A DNA stretch of 64,000 bases from Sinorhizobium glycinis (GCF_001651865.1 NZ_LPUX01000053.1:186001-250000), one strand, 5' to 3'. Positions 51,428 to 60,974 are shown, counted from the stretch's first letter. The notes: generated by a model not told the origin, from the sequence alone. A program made the numbers and translations.

Positions 51428-52018
51428 ATGAAGATCCTCTACTCACCCGCCTCGCCCTATTCCAACAAGGTCCGGATGGCCGCCCATTACGTCGGGATCG
51501 CTGCGGAGAGCGTCCTGACGGACACCAACGCCAGTCCGCCCGAACTGACCGACAACAATCCCCTCGGCAAGATCCCGACGCTCATCACTGCCGACGGCCA
51601 GTCGGTCTATGACAGCCGGGCGATCATGCATTTCCTTGACCGCGAGACCAAGGGAAAGCTCTATCCGAAGAATGCCGGGAAGCGCACCCAGGTCGAGATC
51701 TTCGAGGCGCTCTGCGACGGCATATGCGACAGCCTCTTGGCGATCGTCTACGAAAAGCGCTTCCATCCGCCGGAAAAGGTGCATCAGCCCTGGATCGATC
51801 GGCAATGGGAAAAGGTCGAACGGGGGCTCGACCATCTCGAAGCCAACCTGCCGAAGACCGGCGGCAAGCTGAATGCCGGTCATTTCGCCCTCGCCGCCAC
51901 GCTGCGCTATATCGAGCTGCGCTTTGCCGGCGAGTGGCAGAAGGGGCGGCCGAAGCTCAAGAACTGGCCCGCCAAGTTCGAGAAGCACTTTCCCGACTAC
52001 TCGAAATTCAGGGCCTGA
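51428..52018 (+). CDS. Glutathione S-transferase family protein
   Basis: 196 residues with the N-terminal thioredoxin fold (MKILYSPASPYSNKVRMAAH), cis-Pro segment NPLGKIPTLI and the SxAI-like DSRAIMHFLDRE for glutathione binding. The C-terminal helical domain follows, ending KFEKHFPDYSKFRA. The substrate is unknown. It lies 14 bases after the RNase T2 gene in the same direction and may share its transcript. Confidence 0.9.
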   Translation: MKILYSPASPYSNKVRMAAHYVGIAAESVLTDTNASPPELTDNNPLGKIPTLITADGQSVYDSRAIMHFLDRETKGKLYPKNAGKRTQVEIFEALCDGICDSLLAIVYEKRFHPPEKVHQPWIDRQWEKVERGLDHLEANLPKTGGKLNAGHFALAATLRYIELRFAGEWQKGRPKLKNWPAKFEKHFPDYSKFRA

Positions 52019-52043
52019 TGGCACGGCCTCAAATTCATGCCAT

Positions 52044-52073
52044 GAAAAAGGCCGGGTCGCCCCGGCCTTTTTC
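52044..52073. terminator. Bidirectional terminator between GST gene and the outer-membrane protein gene
   Basis: GAAAAAGGCCGGG pairs with CCCGGCCTTTTTC around a 4-base loop. Both strands end in T-runs, so it serves both convergent genes. Confidence 0.92.
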
Positions 52074-52090
52074 GATCCGTTTTGGGCGGA

Positions 52091-52729
52091 TCAGAACTTG
52101 ACGCCCATACCGAGGCGGACGCTGTGCTCGTCATAGCCGGACGAGACGGTCGAGCCGCCGGTGCGGAAGTCCTTGGAGGCATAGTCCGTGTAGCGGTATT
52201 CGACGCGTGCGGTGACGTTGTCGGTGACGAAGGTTTCGGCACCGGCGCCAGCCGTCCAGCCGACGAGGGTCTTGTCGTCAGAGCCCGTCGGGGTCGAGAG
52301 CTTGGCATTGCCGACGGCAAGGCCGGCCGTGCCGTATACCAGGACCGGATTCACATCGACGCCGACGCGGCCGCGGACCGAGCCGTTGAGGCCTTGCTTG
52401 ACGCGGCGACCGCTGGAGTGCGAGTCGTTGCCGGCATAGTTCAAGTCGGCTTCACCACCGTAGACCATCTGGCCGTCCTGCACGTTGTAGCCGCCATAGA
52501 GACCGCCGCCAAAGCCGGCCGACGTATTGCCGCCGGTCGCATCGGCTTCGCCGTGATGCCAATTGGCCGTGCCGCCGACATAGGCGCCGGACCAGTTCTT
52601 CACGGCCGGCTCGGTGTATTCGGCAGCCGGGGCAGCCGGAATCTCCTCGACGGCGTCGGCGGCGTGAGCCGCCTGGAAGGCGACGAGGGCAATGGCCGAA
52701 GCCATGAGAGTGGTGGTGAGGGTACGCAT
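52091..52729 (-). CDS. Outer-membrane beta-barrel protein (Omp25/RopB-like)
   Basis: 212 residues. A Sec signal (TLMASAIALVAFQAAHA) is followed by a Pro/Glu-rich linker and an eight-strand type barrel: NWSGAYVGGTANWHHGEAD, GLYGGYNVQDGQMVYGGEAD, VRGRVGVDVNPVLVYGTAGL, VTARVEYRYTDYASKDF. It ends with MGVKF, the aromatic C-terminal residue required by the BAM complex. Rhizobial RopB and Brucella Omp25 belong to this group. No strong ribosome binding site assessment was needed for the single plausible start. Confidence 0.9.
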   Translation of the reverse strand: MRTLTTTLMASAIALVAFQAAHAADAVEEIPAAPAAEYTEPAVKNWSGAYVGGTANWHHGEADATGGNTSAGFGGGLYGGYNVQDGQMVYGGEADLNYAGNDSHSSGRRVKQGLNGSVRGRVGVDVNPVLVYGTAGLAVGNAKLSTPTGSDDKTLVGWTAGAGAETFVTDNVTARVEYRYTDYASKDFRTGGSTVSSGYDEHSVRLGMGVKF

Positions 52730-53099
52730 ACTATTCTCCTTTCAGACCGGCGTTCCGAAGCATCTCTTTGGCGTGCTTTATCGGGACACCGGGCATCTAC
52801 AATCAACCCGTCCGGTTGACCGAAAATTGGACAGCAAATGCGGATTCTCAAGAGCCAAAATGTGAAATTTTAGTGGCGCAGGCGCGTCCAAAATTTGATG
52901 TTGCCTTGGCGACACAGAGGACTTATTAACCATGATTCAAGTTTAACCAAATATATACTATAAGAATAAAAGATAATTCAAATTACGCCGGTCGCGTTAA
53001 TTTTTACGAAATCAATCGTCCGGGGAGTTTTTCAGCCCCGCCTTTCCAGCCTATATCTTTGTCCGATCGGATACAGGATTCGCGGAACGGGAAAGAACG
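52730..53099. promoter_or_regulatory. AT-rich divergent promoter region of the omp and SDR genes
   Basis: 370 bases, clearly AT-rich from about 52850 to 53025. TTAACCA occurs twice as a direct repeat (52926-52932 and 52943-52949, 17 bases apart). The first reads TTAACCAT, which resembles a CtrA half-site. The sequence between (AATATATACTATAAG) could hold promoter elements. No gene was found in it. Confidence 0.45.
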
Positions 53100-53864
53100 T
53101 TGAGAAGGACATTGAAGGCGGCGCTGGTTACAGGCGGCGCTCGGCGCATCGGCAGGGCAATAGTTGAGGATCTCGCAGCCCACGGCTTTGCGGTCGCCAT
53201 CCATGCGAACGGCTCGTTCGCCGAAGCCGAGGCGCTGGCGGCGGACCTCAGCGCGGCCGGCGCCAAGGCCGTCGCCCTTGAAGCGGACCTCACCGATGTG
53301 AGCGCGGCGTCGGGATTGATTGCGCAGGCGACTTCCCGCCTCGGCCCGCTCGATCTCCTCGTCAACAACGCCTCGGTCTTCAACAAGGACAGCCTCGACG
53401 AATTCGAAGACGAGGTCTGGGAGAGGCACTTCGCCCTGCACGTAAAGGCCCCTTCCCTGCTTGCCCGTGACTTTGCGCGCCAGCGTGCCGGCGACGTCTC
53501 CGGCCTTATCGTCAACGTGATCGACCAGCGCGTCTGGTCTCCAAATCCGCGTTTTTATTCCTATATGCTCTCCAAATCGGCGCTCTGGACGGCAACCCAG
53601 ACGATGGCGCAGGCGCTTGCCCCCGACATTCGCGTCAATGGCATCGGACCGGGGCCGACGCTGCCGAGCGACCGGCAGGACCGGCGCGATTTCGAGGCGC
53701 AGGTGAACGCGCTGATCCTCAGGCGCGGACCGGCGCTGGACGAGTTCGGACGGGCGATCCGCTTCCTTTTCGACACGCCGTCGGTTACCGGACAGATGAT
53801 CGCGCTCGACGGCGGCCAGCATCTTGCCTGGGAGACGCCGGATATTCGGGAGATAGTGGAATGA
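53100..53864 (+). CDS. Short-chain dehydrogenase, pteridine reductase/FolM-like
   Basis: 254 residues with the NAD(P)-binding [15 protein letters not shown] and NN-A-S motif LLVNNASVF. The catalytic Tyr and Lys are in [10 protein letters not shown] (Y155, K159). The usual catalytic Ser is replaced by an Asp region ([13 protein letters not shown]142), as in pteridine reductases of the FolM/PTR1 group, so reduction of dihydromonapterin or dihydrofolate is likely. The start is TTG at 53100 with GGGAAAG upstream. The stop overlaps the uvrC start (ATGA). Confidence 0.85.
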   Translation: MRRTLKAALVTGGARRIGRAIVEDLAAHGFAVAIHANGSFAEAEALAADLSAAGAKAVALEADLTDVSAASGLIAQATSRLGPLDLLVNNASVFNKDSLDEFEDEVWERHFALHVKAPSLLARDFARQRAGDVSGLIVNVIDQRVWSPNPRFYSYMLSKSALWTATQTMAQALAPDIRVNGIGPGPTLPSDRQDRRDFEAQVNALILRRGPALDEFGRAIRFLFDTPSVTGQMIALDGGQHLAWETPDIREIVE

Positions 53865-55882
53865 ACGGGCGGACGCCCACGGACGGCGGCATCCTCTATG
53901 ACGGCAGCGAAACCGACGACGAAGACGATCTCGTCGAGGTCGCGGAAAGCGAACGGCCGGCGCCCGCGGTGGACTGGGCGGAGAGCACGCCGGAGACACA
54001 AGGCCTCAAGGGCGCCGAACTGATCCAGGCCTTCGTCAAGCTGCTGCCGAACGGGCCGGGCGTCTACCGGATGTTCAACGAGGCCGGCGACGTGCTCTAT
54101 GTCGGCAAGGCCCGCAGCCTGAAGAAGCGTGTCGGCAACTACGCGCAAGGGCGCGGTCACTCGAACCGGATCGCGCGCATGGTGCGCGAGACGGCGAACA
54201 TGGAGTTCGTGACGACGCGAACGGAGATCGAGGCGCTGCTGCTCGAGGCCAACCTCATCAAGCGCCTGCGTCCGCGCTTCAACGTGCTTTTGCGCGACGA
54301 CAAGTCCTTCCCCTACATCGTCGTCACCGGCGATAGCCGGGCACCCGCGCTCTACAAGCATCGCGGCGCGCGCAGCCGCAGGGGCGACTATTTCGGCCCG
54401 TTCGCCTCCGCCGGTGCGGTCGGGCGAACAATCAATTCGTTGCAGCGGGCCTTTCTCTTGAGGACCTGCACGGACAGTGTATTCGAAACGCGCACGCGCC
54501 CCTGCCTTCTTTACCAGATCAAGCGCTGTTCGGCGCCCTGCACGGGCGAGATCAGCGATCCGGACTATGCGGAACTCGTGCAAGAGGCCAAGGACTTCCT
54601 CTCCGGCAAGAGCCAGGCGGTGAAGGCGACGATCGCTTCAGCGATGGCCGAAGCGTCGGAGAACCTCGACTTCGAGCGGGCGGCGCTCTACCGCGATCGC
54701 CTGGCCGCCCTCAGCCATGTCCAGAGCTACCAGGGGATCAACCCGGCCGGCGTCGAGGAGGCGGACGTCTTTGCTATCCACCACGAGGGTGGCATTTCCT
54801 GCATCCAGGTCTTCTTCTTCCGCACCGGCCAGAACTGGGGCAACCGCGCCTATTTCCCCAAGGCCGATCCATCGCTCCCCGCAGCCGAGGTGCTGAGCGC
54901 CTTCCTCGCCCAATTCTACGACGACAAGCCGTGCCCGCGGCAGATCCTGCTCTGTGAGGCGGTCGACGAGCAGGAATTGCTCGCCCAGGCGCTGAGCGAG
55001 AAGTCCGGCTACAAGGTTTCGATCCTCGTACCGCAGCGCGGCGAGAAGAAGGACCTCGTCGAGCACGCGCAGGCGAATGCGCGCGAGGCACATGGCCGCA
55101 AGCTCGCGGAGACGGCCTCCCAGTCACGCCTGCTCGAGGGCTTCGCCGAAACTTTCAAATTGCCCCACACGCCGCGTCGGATCGAGATCTACGACAACTC
55201 GCACATCATGGGCACCAATGCGGTCGGCGGCATGGTCGTGGCCGGTCCCGAGGGCTTCGTCAAAGGCCAGTATCGCAAGTTCAACATCAAATCGACGGAC
55301 ATCACGCCGGGCGACGATTTCGGCATGATGCGCGAGGTCATGACGCGGCGCTTCTCGCGTCTCCTGAAAGAGGAAGGCAAGCCGGACCGCTCGGCCGAAG
55401 CGAGCGAGGAGGCCGCCTTCCCGGCCTGGCCGGACGTCATCCTCATCGATGGCGGCCAGGGCCAGATGACGGCCGTTCGCGCCATCCTCAAGGAACTCGA
55501 CGTCGAAGACTGCGTGACGGCGATCGGGGTCGCCAAGGGCGTCGACCGGGACGCCGGGCGCGAGCGCTTCTTCGCCGAGGGCAAGGAAAGCTTCACCCTG
55601 CCGCCGCGCGATCCGGTGCTCTATTTCATCCAGCGGCTGCGCGACGAGGCGCATCGCTTCGCAATCGGCTCTCACCGGGCGCGGCGAAAGAAGGAAATGG
55701 TCAAGAACCCGCTCGACGAGATCGCCGGCATCGGCCCGACGCGCAAGCGGGCGCTTCTCACCCATTTCGGAACCGCCAAGGCGGTCTCCCGCGCCGGCAT
55801 CAACGATCTGATGGCCGTCAACGGCATCTCGGAGACGGTGGCCCGCCTCGTCTACGAACATTTTCATGAAGACGCCAAATAA
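53861..55882 (+). CDS. uvrC: UvrABC excinuclease subunit C
   Basis: Makes both incisions in nucleotide excision repair. 673 residues. It has an acidic N-terminal extension of about 50 residues, then the GIY-YIG nuclease ([20 protein letters not shown]), a UVR helix pair ([20 protein letters not shown]), the RNase H-like C-terminal nuclease ([17 protein letters not shown]) and helix-hairpin-helix motifs at the end ([19 protein letters not shown]). The start overlaps the SDR stop by four bases. Confidence 0.97.
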   Translation: MNGRTPTDGGILYDGSETDDEDDLVEVAESERPAPAVDWAESTPETQGLKGAELIQAFVKLLPNGPGVYRMFNEAGDVLYVGKARSLKKRVGNYAQGRGHSNRIARMVRETANMEFVTTRTEIEALLLEANLIKRLRPRFNVLLRDDKSFPYIVVTGDSRAPALYKHRGARSRRGDYFGPFASAGAVGRTINSLQRAFLLRTCTDSVFETRTRPCLLYQIKRCSAPCTGEISDPDYAELVQEAKDFLSGKSQAVKATIASAMAEASENLDFERAALYRDRLAALSHVQSYQGINPAGVEEADVFAIHHEGGISCIQVFFFRTGQNWGNRAYFPKADPSLPAAEVLSAFLAQFYDDKPCPRQILLCEAVDEQELLAQALSEKSGYKVSILVPQRGEKKDLVEHAQANAREAHGRKLAETASQSRLLEGFAETFKLPHTPRRIEIYDNSHIMGTNAVGGMVVAGPEGFVKGQYRKFNIKSTDITPGDDFGMMREVMTRRFSRLLKEEGKPDRSAEASEEAAFPAWPDVILIDGGQGQMTAVRAILKELDVEDCVTAIGVAKGVDRDAGRERFFAEGKESFTLPPRDPVLYFIQRLRDEAHRFAIGSHRARRKKEMVKNPLDEIAGIGPTRKRALLTHFGTAKAVSRAGINDLMAVNGISETVARLVYEHFHEDAK

Positions 55883-55890
55883 ACGCACTA

Positions 55891-56007
55891 CTGCATGTCT
55901 CCTTAAATCGACCTCGATTAAAGGACAGAGACATGCAGCAATTCAAAGTGCTACAGCGACCTTTGCGCGCCTGATAAGGCGCGCGGCGCTGTAGGGACGC
56001 AATTCAG
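55891..56007. repeat. RIME-like palindromic repeat, copy 2
   Basis: CTGCATGTCTC (55891) pairs with GAGACATGCAG (55928-55938), with inner pairing of CCTTAAATCGA and TCGATTAAAGG. Then ATTCAAAGTGCTACAGCG leads into a hairpin of GCGCGCCT and AGGCGCGC, closed by CGCTGTAGGGACG. The last 67 bases closely match copy 1 at 50194-50258. It occupies most of the uvrC-pgsA intergenic space. Confidence 0.8.
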
Positions 56008-56181
56008 ACTGCGTTCAGACGAAATCCGCCAAATATGACATGCGTCGCGCAATGACCTGTTGACCTTGTGGTCGCAAAGTCATTCTGTACACCTGAAACC
56101 CGGAGAGCATGGGAAAAGCCATGCGATCCGAACAAGAAAATCGCGTCGATGACCCTAGATCGCGGGAAATGGGGGATTGTC

Positions 56182-56790
56182 GTGTCCAGAGAAACCGAGT
56201 CCATGCCAACGCCCATCGCCTACAGCGTCCCGAATCTGCTGACTTATTTCCGTATTCTCATCGTGCCGCTGATCGTGCTCTGCTTCTTCATCGAGGGCCG
56301 GCTGCACAGCTCCGATTTCGCGCGCTGGACGGCGCTCGTGCTGTTCGTCACCGCCTCGATCACCGATTTCTTCGACGGTTATCTCGCGCGCATATGGAAG
56401 CAGACGTCGAATATAGGCCGGATGCTCGATCCGATCGCCGACAAGCTGCTGGTCGCTTCGATCCTGCTGCTGGTCGCCGCGGATGGAACGATCGCCGGCT
56501 GGTCGATCTGGGCCGCGATCATCATCCTCTGCCGCGAAATTCTCGTTTCGGGACTTCGCGAATATCTTGCCGCGCTCAAGGTCAGCGTCCCGGTGACGCG
56601 GATCGCCAAGTGGAAGACCACCATCCAGATGGTGGCGATCGCCTTCCTGCTTGCCGGTCCGGCCGGCGACAAGATCGTTCCCTATATAACCGAGGCGGGC
56701 ATCGTCCTTCTCTGGATCGCCGCAGCAATCACGCTCTATACCGGCTATGACTATTTCCGCGCCGGCTTGAAACACGTGGTCAACGAATGA
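56182..56790 (+). CDS. pgsA: CDP-diacylglycerol-glycerol-3-phosphate 3-phosphatidyltransferase
   Basis: Commits lipid to phosphatidylglycerol, the substrate of LpiA encoded elsewhere in this window. About 202 residues. The CDP-alcohol phosphotransferase motif is complete: DFFDGYLARI, then G-RMLDPIADKLL with the two terminal aspartates. Four to six membrane spans surround it. GGGGGA lies 5-6 bases before the GTG at 56182, so I use that; an ATG at 56203 is the alternative. Its stop overlaps moaD (ATGA). Confidence 0.92.
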   Translation: MSRETESMPTPIAYSVPNLLTYFRILIVPLIVLCFFIEGRLHSSDFARWTALVLFVTASITDFFDGYLARIWKQTSNIGRMLDPIADKLLVASILLLVAADGTIAGWSIWAAIIILCREILVSGLREYLAALKVSVPVTRIAKWKTTIQMVAIAFLLAGPAGDKIVPYITEAGIVLLWIAAAITLYTGYDYFRAGLKHVVNE

Positions 56791-57047
56791 GCACCGTGAA
56801 CCTCGTCTATTTTTCCTGGGTGCGCGAGCGCATCGGCAAGGGTGAGGAAACGCTGGAACTGCCGGCGGGGGTCGTCACGATCGGCGATCTGCTGGGACAT
56901 CTGAAGACCCTCGGCGCCGAGTATGAAGCGGCGCTCGAACACCAGAACGTCATCCGCGCGGCGATCAACCAGGAACATGTCGATCACGGCGAGCCGATCG
57001 CCGGCGCGCGCGAGATCGCGCTTTTCCCGCCGATGACGGGCGGCTGA
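56787..57047 (+). CDS. moaD: Molybdopterin synthase small subunit
   Basis: 86-residue ubiquitin-fold sulfur carrier; the C-terminal GG (FPPMTGG) is the thiocarboxylate site. The start overlaps the pgsA stop by four bases and the stop is four bases before moaE. MoaD and MoaE insert the dithiolene sulfurs into precursor Z. The gene product supports the two molybdoenzymes encoded in this window. Confidence 0.95.
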   Translation: MSTVNLVYFSWVRERIGKGEETLELPAGVVTIGDLLGHLKTLGAEYEAALEHQNVIRAAINQEHVDHGEPIAGAREIALFPPMTGG

Positions 57048-57051
57048 GGCG

Positions 57052-57516
57052 ATGGCCGCCCCGGTCAGCGTGCGTGTGCAACGCGAGGACTTCGATCTTG
57101 CCGCCGAGGTCTCCGCGCTCACCCGCGGGCGGGCGGACATCGGTGCGGTGGTCACTTTCCTGGGCCTCTGCCGCGACGAGGCAGGGTCTCTCGACGCGCT
57201 CGAACTCGAACACTATCCGGGCATGGCGGAAGCCGAGATCAGCCGCATCTGTCACGAGGCGGTGCAGCGTTTCGGCCTGCAGGCTGCGACGGCCGTTCAC
57301 CGCTTCGGCCGCATCGAGCCCGGTGAGAACATCGTGCTGGTACTAACCGCTTCGTTACACCGCCAGGCAGCCTTCGACGGCGCCAATTTCATCATGGATT
57401 TCCTGAAGACCTCGGCGCCCTTCTGGAAGAAGGAACACCGCGCCGACGGCAGCGCCGGCGATTGGGTGAGCGCCAAGGATGCCGACGACGCGGCGCGCGA
57501 GCGTTGGAGCCGCTGA
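57052..57516 (+). CDS. moaE: Molybdopterin synthase large subunit
   Basis: 154 residues. It has the MoaE active-site segment APFWKKEHRADGSAGDWVSA with paired lysines, and VHRFGRIEPGENIVLVL. It follows moaD directly. Convergent with the LivH-type permease, only 10 bases away. Confidence 0.96.
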   Translation: MAAPVSVRVQREDFDLAAEVSALTRGRADIGAVVTFLGLCRDEAGSLDALELEHYPGMAEAEISRICHEAVQRFGLQAATAVHRFGRIEPGENIVLVLTASLHRQAAFDGANFIMDFLKTSAPFWKKEHRADGSAGDWVSAKDADDAARERWSR

Positions 57517-57526
57517 GCGAGCGCCT

Positions 57527-58423
57527 TCAGGGAATGACCTTTTCCCGGCGCGTCACCACGAGCACGATGACCAGAAATCCGAAAATCGCGAAATCCCGCC
57601 AAAGAATCGGGCCGTAGGCGCTCCACAGTGTTTCCAGGAGCCCGATACCGGCCGCGCCGAGGGCTGCATAGAGTGGCGCCGTTTGGCCGCCGATCGCTGC
57701 GATGAACAGCACCTTGACGCCGAAGCTCAGGCCCATGCCGAAATCCATATTGCCGTAGTAGGAAGCGGCAAGAATCCCGCAAAAGGCCGCAACCAGCGAC
57801 GCCACGCCGTAGGCGAGAATGTAGACGGTGGACGGATCGACGCCACAAAGGGCAGCCGCTTCACGATCCTCCGACACGGCGCGCCAGTAGCGCCCGGCAT
57901 AGGAATGGCTGATCAGGAAATGACCGCCGGCGACCAACGCTGCCATCAGTGCGGTATTCAGGAGTTGCACGACTGTCAGCGTCACGGGAAATTCCGGGTC
58001 CGGCCAGAAGACGATGACCTCGTTCAAAAAGGGCGGCAGCCAGAGGCTTCTCGTGTCTGATGCGAGACGCGCCGTTTCCATGAGCACGATGAGGCTGCCT
58101 AGCGAGGCGACGACCACTGCGTTCGCCGAGGAAAAAGCCAGCGGCCGCATGACGTAACGGCCAGCGGCCAGGCCCGCGCCGAGCCCGAAAGTTAGCGCCG
58201 CAACGGCGCCGACACCGAGGGCTGCCGGCAGCACCAGCCACAGCCGGTTCCAGCCGAAATCCGCAAAGAGCACAAAGATTTGCCCGGCAAAGGCGAAGAG
58301 CGCACCGTAGGTCAGATCGGCCCGCCGCGTCACGGCGAAGGCAATGGCGTAGCCAAAGGCGAGCGCCGCATAGAGCGCTGCCACGGGCACGGCGTTGGCG
58401 ATCTGCTGAAGAAAATAGGCCAT
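57527..58423 (-). CDS. Orphan LivH-type ABC permease
   Basis: 298 residues with eight or nine hydrophobic spans. It resembles branched-chain amino acid permeases of the LivH group: it begins MAYFLQQIANAVPVAALYAA and has RYWRAVSEDREAAALCGVDP, the LivH cytoplasmic loop. No LivM, LivG, LivF or binding protein gene is next to it in the window. It is divergent from the CGNR regulator across a region with a strong palindrome, so the two may be controlled together. Confidence 0.88.
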   Translation of the reverse strand: MAYFLQQIANAVPVAALYAALAFGYAIAFAVTRRADLTYGALFAFAGQIFVLFADFGWNRLWLVLPAALGVGAVAALTFGLGAGLAAGRYVMRPLAFSSANAVVVASLGSLIVLMETARLASDTRSLWLPPFLNEVIVFWPDPEFPVTLTVVQLLNTALMAALVAGGHFLISHSYAGRYWRAVSEDREAAALCGVDPSTVYILAYGVASLVAAFCGILAASYYGNMDFGMGLSFGVKVLFIAAIGGQTAPLYAALGAAGIGLLETLWSAYGPILWRDFAIFGFLVIVLVVTRREKVIP

Positions 58424-58544
58424 GACTTATCCGGTCGGTCGCGGCGCTCGGGATCGAAATGATCCAAGAGCGAAACCGCGTCAAATTCAATACGTGGACG
58501 CGGAGGCCAACTTTCCTCTGCGGCTCTAGTGACAGAAGCAATAT

Positions 58545-58570
58545 AACTGGTAAAATGAGTTTTACTAGTT
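58545..58570. promoter_or_regulatory. Near-perfect palindrome between permease and CGNR regulator
   Basis: AACTGGTAAAA and TTTTACTAGTT form 11-base arms with a single mismatch around TGAG. The site ends 13 bases before the CGNR start codon, so a bound repressor would block that gene's translation-proximal promoter region. It is 122 bases from the permease start on the other side. No other palindrome of this quality was found in the 160-base gap. Confidence 0.65.
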
Positions 58571-58583
58571 AGGATTTTTTTGC

Positions 58584-59144
58584 ATGAGCTTTACCTGGAC
58601 CGCGCATAGATTCTCAGGCGGCGCTTTGGCGCTGGATGTCGCAAATTCCGTGGTTCTGCGCTTCGACCCGCAGCGGCGGATCGATCGTTTCGCCGATGAA
58701 GCGGCGATCGACAGCTTCGCGGAAGCGGCCAATCTCCACGGCGCCGAGAAGGAGCGTTTCGGCACGCTCGGGCCGATAGGGCCCGGAAGGCGGGCGTCGC
58801 TGATCGGTTTGCGCGAGGCGGCGGACCGGCATTTCCGGGCGCAGGTGCTGGCCGAAGAACGGCCGGAGCTGCTCGCCGATCTGCTCGAGGCGATCGCCGC
58901 CGTGATACGTCAGCCGGCCCATAGCGGCCCGTCCATTGCCCTCGATGTGGCCACCGCGCAGTCGGCACTCAGCCTGGTTGCCAATCCGGAGCCCGATCGC
59001 CTGAAGATTTGCCCGAACTGCGAATGGCTGTTCCTCGACCGCAGCCGCAACAGGAGCAGGACCTGGTGCGACATGGCGGTTTGCGGCAACCGCACGAAGG
59101 CAAAACGCCACTACCGCCGCAATAAAGAGGGAAACCAGCCATGA
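58584..59144 (+). CDS. CGNR zinc-finger regulator (ABATE domain)
   Basis: 186 residues. The N-terminal ABATE (DUF1470) domain starts FSGGALALDVANSVVLR. The C-terminal CGNR zinc finger has four cysteines (C143, C146, C162, C167) in ICPNCEWLFLDRS, TWCDMAVCGNRTKAKRHYRR, and the basic tail that binds DNA. Family members are thought to be stress or metabolite-responsive regulators. It has a poor ribosome binding site beside the palindrome. The stop overlaps the lipoprotein gene by four bases. Confidence 0.9.
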   Translation: MSFTWTAHRFSGGALALDVANSVVLRFDPQRRIDRFADEAAIDSFAEAANLHGAEKERFGTLGPIGPGRRASLIGLREAADRHFRAQVLAEERPELLADLLEAIAAVIRQPAHSGPSIALDVATAQSALSLVANPEPDRLKICPNCEWLFLDRSRNRSRTWCDMAVCGNRTKAKRHYRRNKEGNQP

Positions 59145-59644
59145 GAAAAATCATTCTATCGGCGCTCGCCGCGGCAGCGATGCTTGCCGGCTGTCAGCGC
59201 GAGACCGGGCCGGACCCGCTGGAGCTGACCGGCAAGATGTTCGTATTCAACTATCGGCTGGCCTATGCCACCTATACGATCACGCTCAAAAAGACGGAAC
59301 CGGTGCCGGACGGCAGCGTCGTCGTGGCGACGTTCGAGAACCCGGCCGGCGGCGAACCGCTGACGCTGACACGCAAGCTCTTCCCGAAGCTCGACAAGGT
59401 GGTGCTGGAGAGCCCCGATCTCACCTGCGTCAAGAAGGAAAGGCCTTATGCGGTGACGATCGAGGTCAAGGGTCCGGACGGAGCAACGCTGCAGAAGCTG
59501 GAAACGACGGTGATTTCCGACACCGACCAAAGTGTCTTGCCGGCAAGACCATTGGTCGTCGGGCCGGCCTATGACAAGAATCCGGAAGTCTTCAGGAACG
59601 GGCTGGCCCCGACGCATTTCGACACGGCCGCCTGCCCGGCATAG
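59141..59644 (+). CDS. Lipoprotein of unknown function
   Basis: 167 residues. A lipobox leader (ILSALAAAAMLAGC, C18) is followed by a short mature protein with three further cysteines or so (for example SPDLTCVKKE and FDTAACPA). The start overlaps the CGNR stop (ATGA), and the ATG follows GAGGGAAACC. No family was recognised. It is followed by a bidirectional terminator. Confidence 0.8.
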   Translation: MRKIILSALAAAAMLAGCQRETGPDPLELTGKMFVFNYRLAYATYTITLKKTEPVPDGSVVVATFENPAGGEPLTLTRKLFPKLDKVVLESPDLTCVKKERPYAVTIEVKGPDGATLQKLETTVISDTDQSVLPARPLVVGPAYDKNPEVFRNGLAPTHFDTAACPA

Positions 59645-59676
59645 CTTCTGCACACTTTTGGGCGGCGTGCATAACA

Positions 59677-59702
59677 AAACCGGGGCGTCTCCGCCCCGGT
59701 TT
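59677..59702. terminator. Terminator between lipoprotein gene and ndk
   Basis: AAACCGGGGCG pairs with CGCCCCGGTTT around a 4-base loop. On the minus strand it ends in TTTTG, so it suits ndk best; on the plus strand only three T follow the stem. Confidence 0.8.
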
Positions 59703-59748
59703 CGAAGAATCGTTTCAAGCCTTTAGAGCGCGAAACGAAGCAAACGAA

Positions 59749-60171
59749 TCAGCCGACGATCTCGGTGCCGGCAAACCAGTAGGCGATTTCTTCGGCAGCC
59801 GTTTCCGGGCCATCGGAACCGTGAACCGAGTTCTCGCCGATCGACAGCGCATGAACCTTGCGGATGGTGCCTTCGTCGGCGTTGGCCGGATTGGTGGCGC
59901 CCATGACTTCGCGGTTCTTGGCAATGGCGTTTTCGCCTTCGAGAACCTGGACGATGGTCGGACCGGAGGACATGAACTCGACCAGCTCGCCGAAGAAGGG
60001 GCGCTCCTTGTGAACGGCGTAGAAGCCTTCGGCTTCGCGGCGGCTCATCCAGACGCGCTTCGAGGCGACGACGCGCAGGCCGGCATCTTCGAGCATCTTG
60101 GTGATGGCGCCGGTCAGGTTGCGCTTCGTCGCATCCGGCTTGATCATCGAAAAGGTACGTTCAATCGCCAT
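59749..60171 (-). CDS. ndk: Nucleoside diphosphate kinase
   Basis: Balances NTP pools by phosphoryl transfer through a histidine. 140 residues, starting [19 protein letters not shown]. The active His is in [11 protein letters not shown] (H117). CAAGGGAAC precedes the ATG at 60171; the open frame extends upstream without a better start. It is the only gene in its transcript seen here. Confidence 0.98.
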   Translation of the reverse strand: MAIERTFSMIKPDATKRNLTGAITKMLEDAGLRVVASKRVWMSRREAEGFYAVHKERPFFGELVEFMSSGPTIVQVLEGENAIAKNREVMGATNPANADEGTIRKVHALSIGENSVHGSDGPETAAEEIAYWFAGTEIVG

Positions 60172-60284
60172 TGGCTCAGTTCCCTTGCTCTGGAGAAAGT
60201 GGCGGTTCATTAGCCGCCAATGCCGAGCAAGACAAGGGGGCCGCGCAAAACAAGGGCCGCGGCGATGATTCGCGGCGGCAAGTT

Positions 60285-60974
60285 TCACGCCGCTGTCACG
60301 GAGCGACCGAGGCCATCATGAAGATCGAGGCAACGCTCGAACCAGTCCGAGACGACGTCGCCGGCGGCGAGCAGACGATGCGGCGAGACGATGCGCGCCC
60401 ATTGCAGGGCACCGAAGACGATGTAGTCGGCAAAGAGTGGTCTGTCGCCGCCGATGAAAGGCTGGAATTTCAGCATGTGGCGAAGCGGCTCGAGCTTGGC
60501 CGAGAAGGTTTCGAGGTCCGCCCGGCCCGCCGCCGCCGTCGCCTCGAGCGACGTGCCGAAGCGCTTCTCGCGGCTTTGCCTGAAATAGGCCCGGTCCACC
60601 GGTTCGAGGCTGTCGTGGATATCCATGATGGCGATGCGCCCGATCGGCGGATGAAGGGTCATCTGCGACCAGCCTTCAACGAAGCGGGCCATCGCCTTGC
60701 CGCCCTCGCCGCCGAACAGAGTCGGGCGCTCCGGATAGGCCTCTTCCAGATAAAGGGCGATGTCGAAGCTGTCGCTGACGAGTTTTTCGCCGTCGCGGAG
60801 CAACGGGACGATCTTCGTCACCCCTTGCTCGAGCTTGGGGATTTCGGTGAAGCCGACAGGCGCCACATCGAAGTCGAGGCCCTTGTGGGCGAGCGACAGC
60901 TTGGTCTTCCACACATGCGGCGAAAAAGGGCGCGTCCGGTCCGTACCACAGAGCGCATAGAGTTTGCGGGTCAT
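60285..60974 (-). CDS. Glutathione S-transferase family protein (beta-etherase-like)
   Basis: 229 residues. The N-terminal thioredoxin-like domain reads [20 protein letters not shown] and [20 protein letters not shown]; the C-terminal helical domain has [20 protein letters not shown]. The order resembles LigE/beta-etherase-type GSTs, but catalysis of ether cleavage is not shown. 113 bases separate it from ndk. Confidence 0.87.
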   Translation of the reverse strand: MTRKLYALCGTDRTRPFSPHVWKTKLSLAHKGLDFDVAPVGFTEIPKLEQGVTKIVPLLRDGEKLVSDSFDIALYLEEAYPERPTLFGGEGGKAMARFVEGWSQMTLHPPIGRIAIMDIHDSLEPVDRAYFRQSREKRFGTSLEATAAAGRADLETFSAKLEPLRHMLKFQPFIGGDRPLFADYIVFGALQWARIVSPHRLLAAGDVVSDWFERCLDLHDGLGRSVTAA

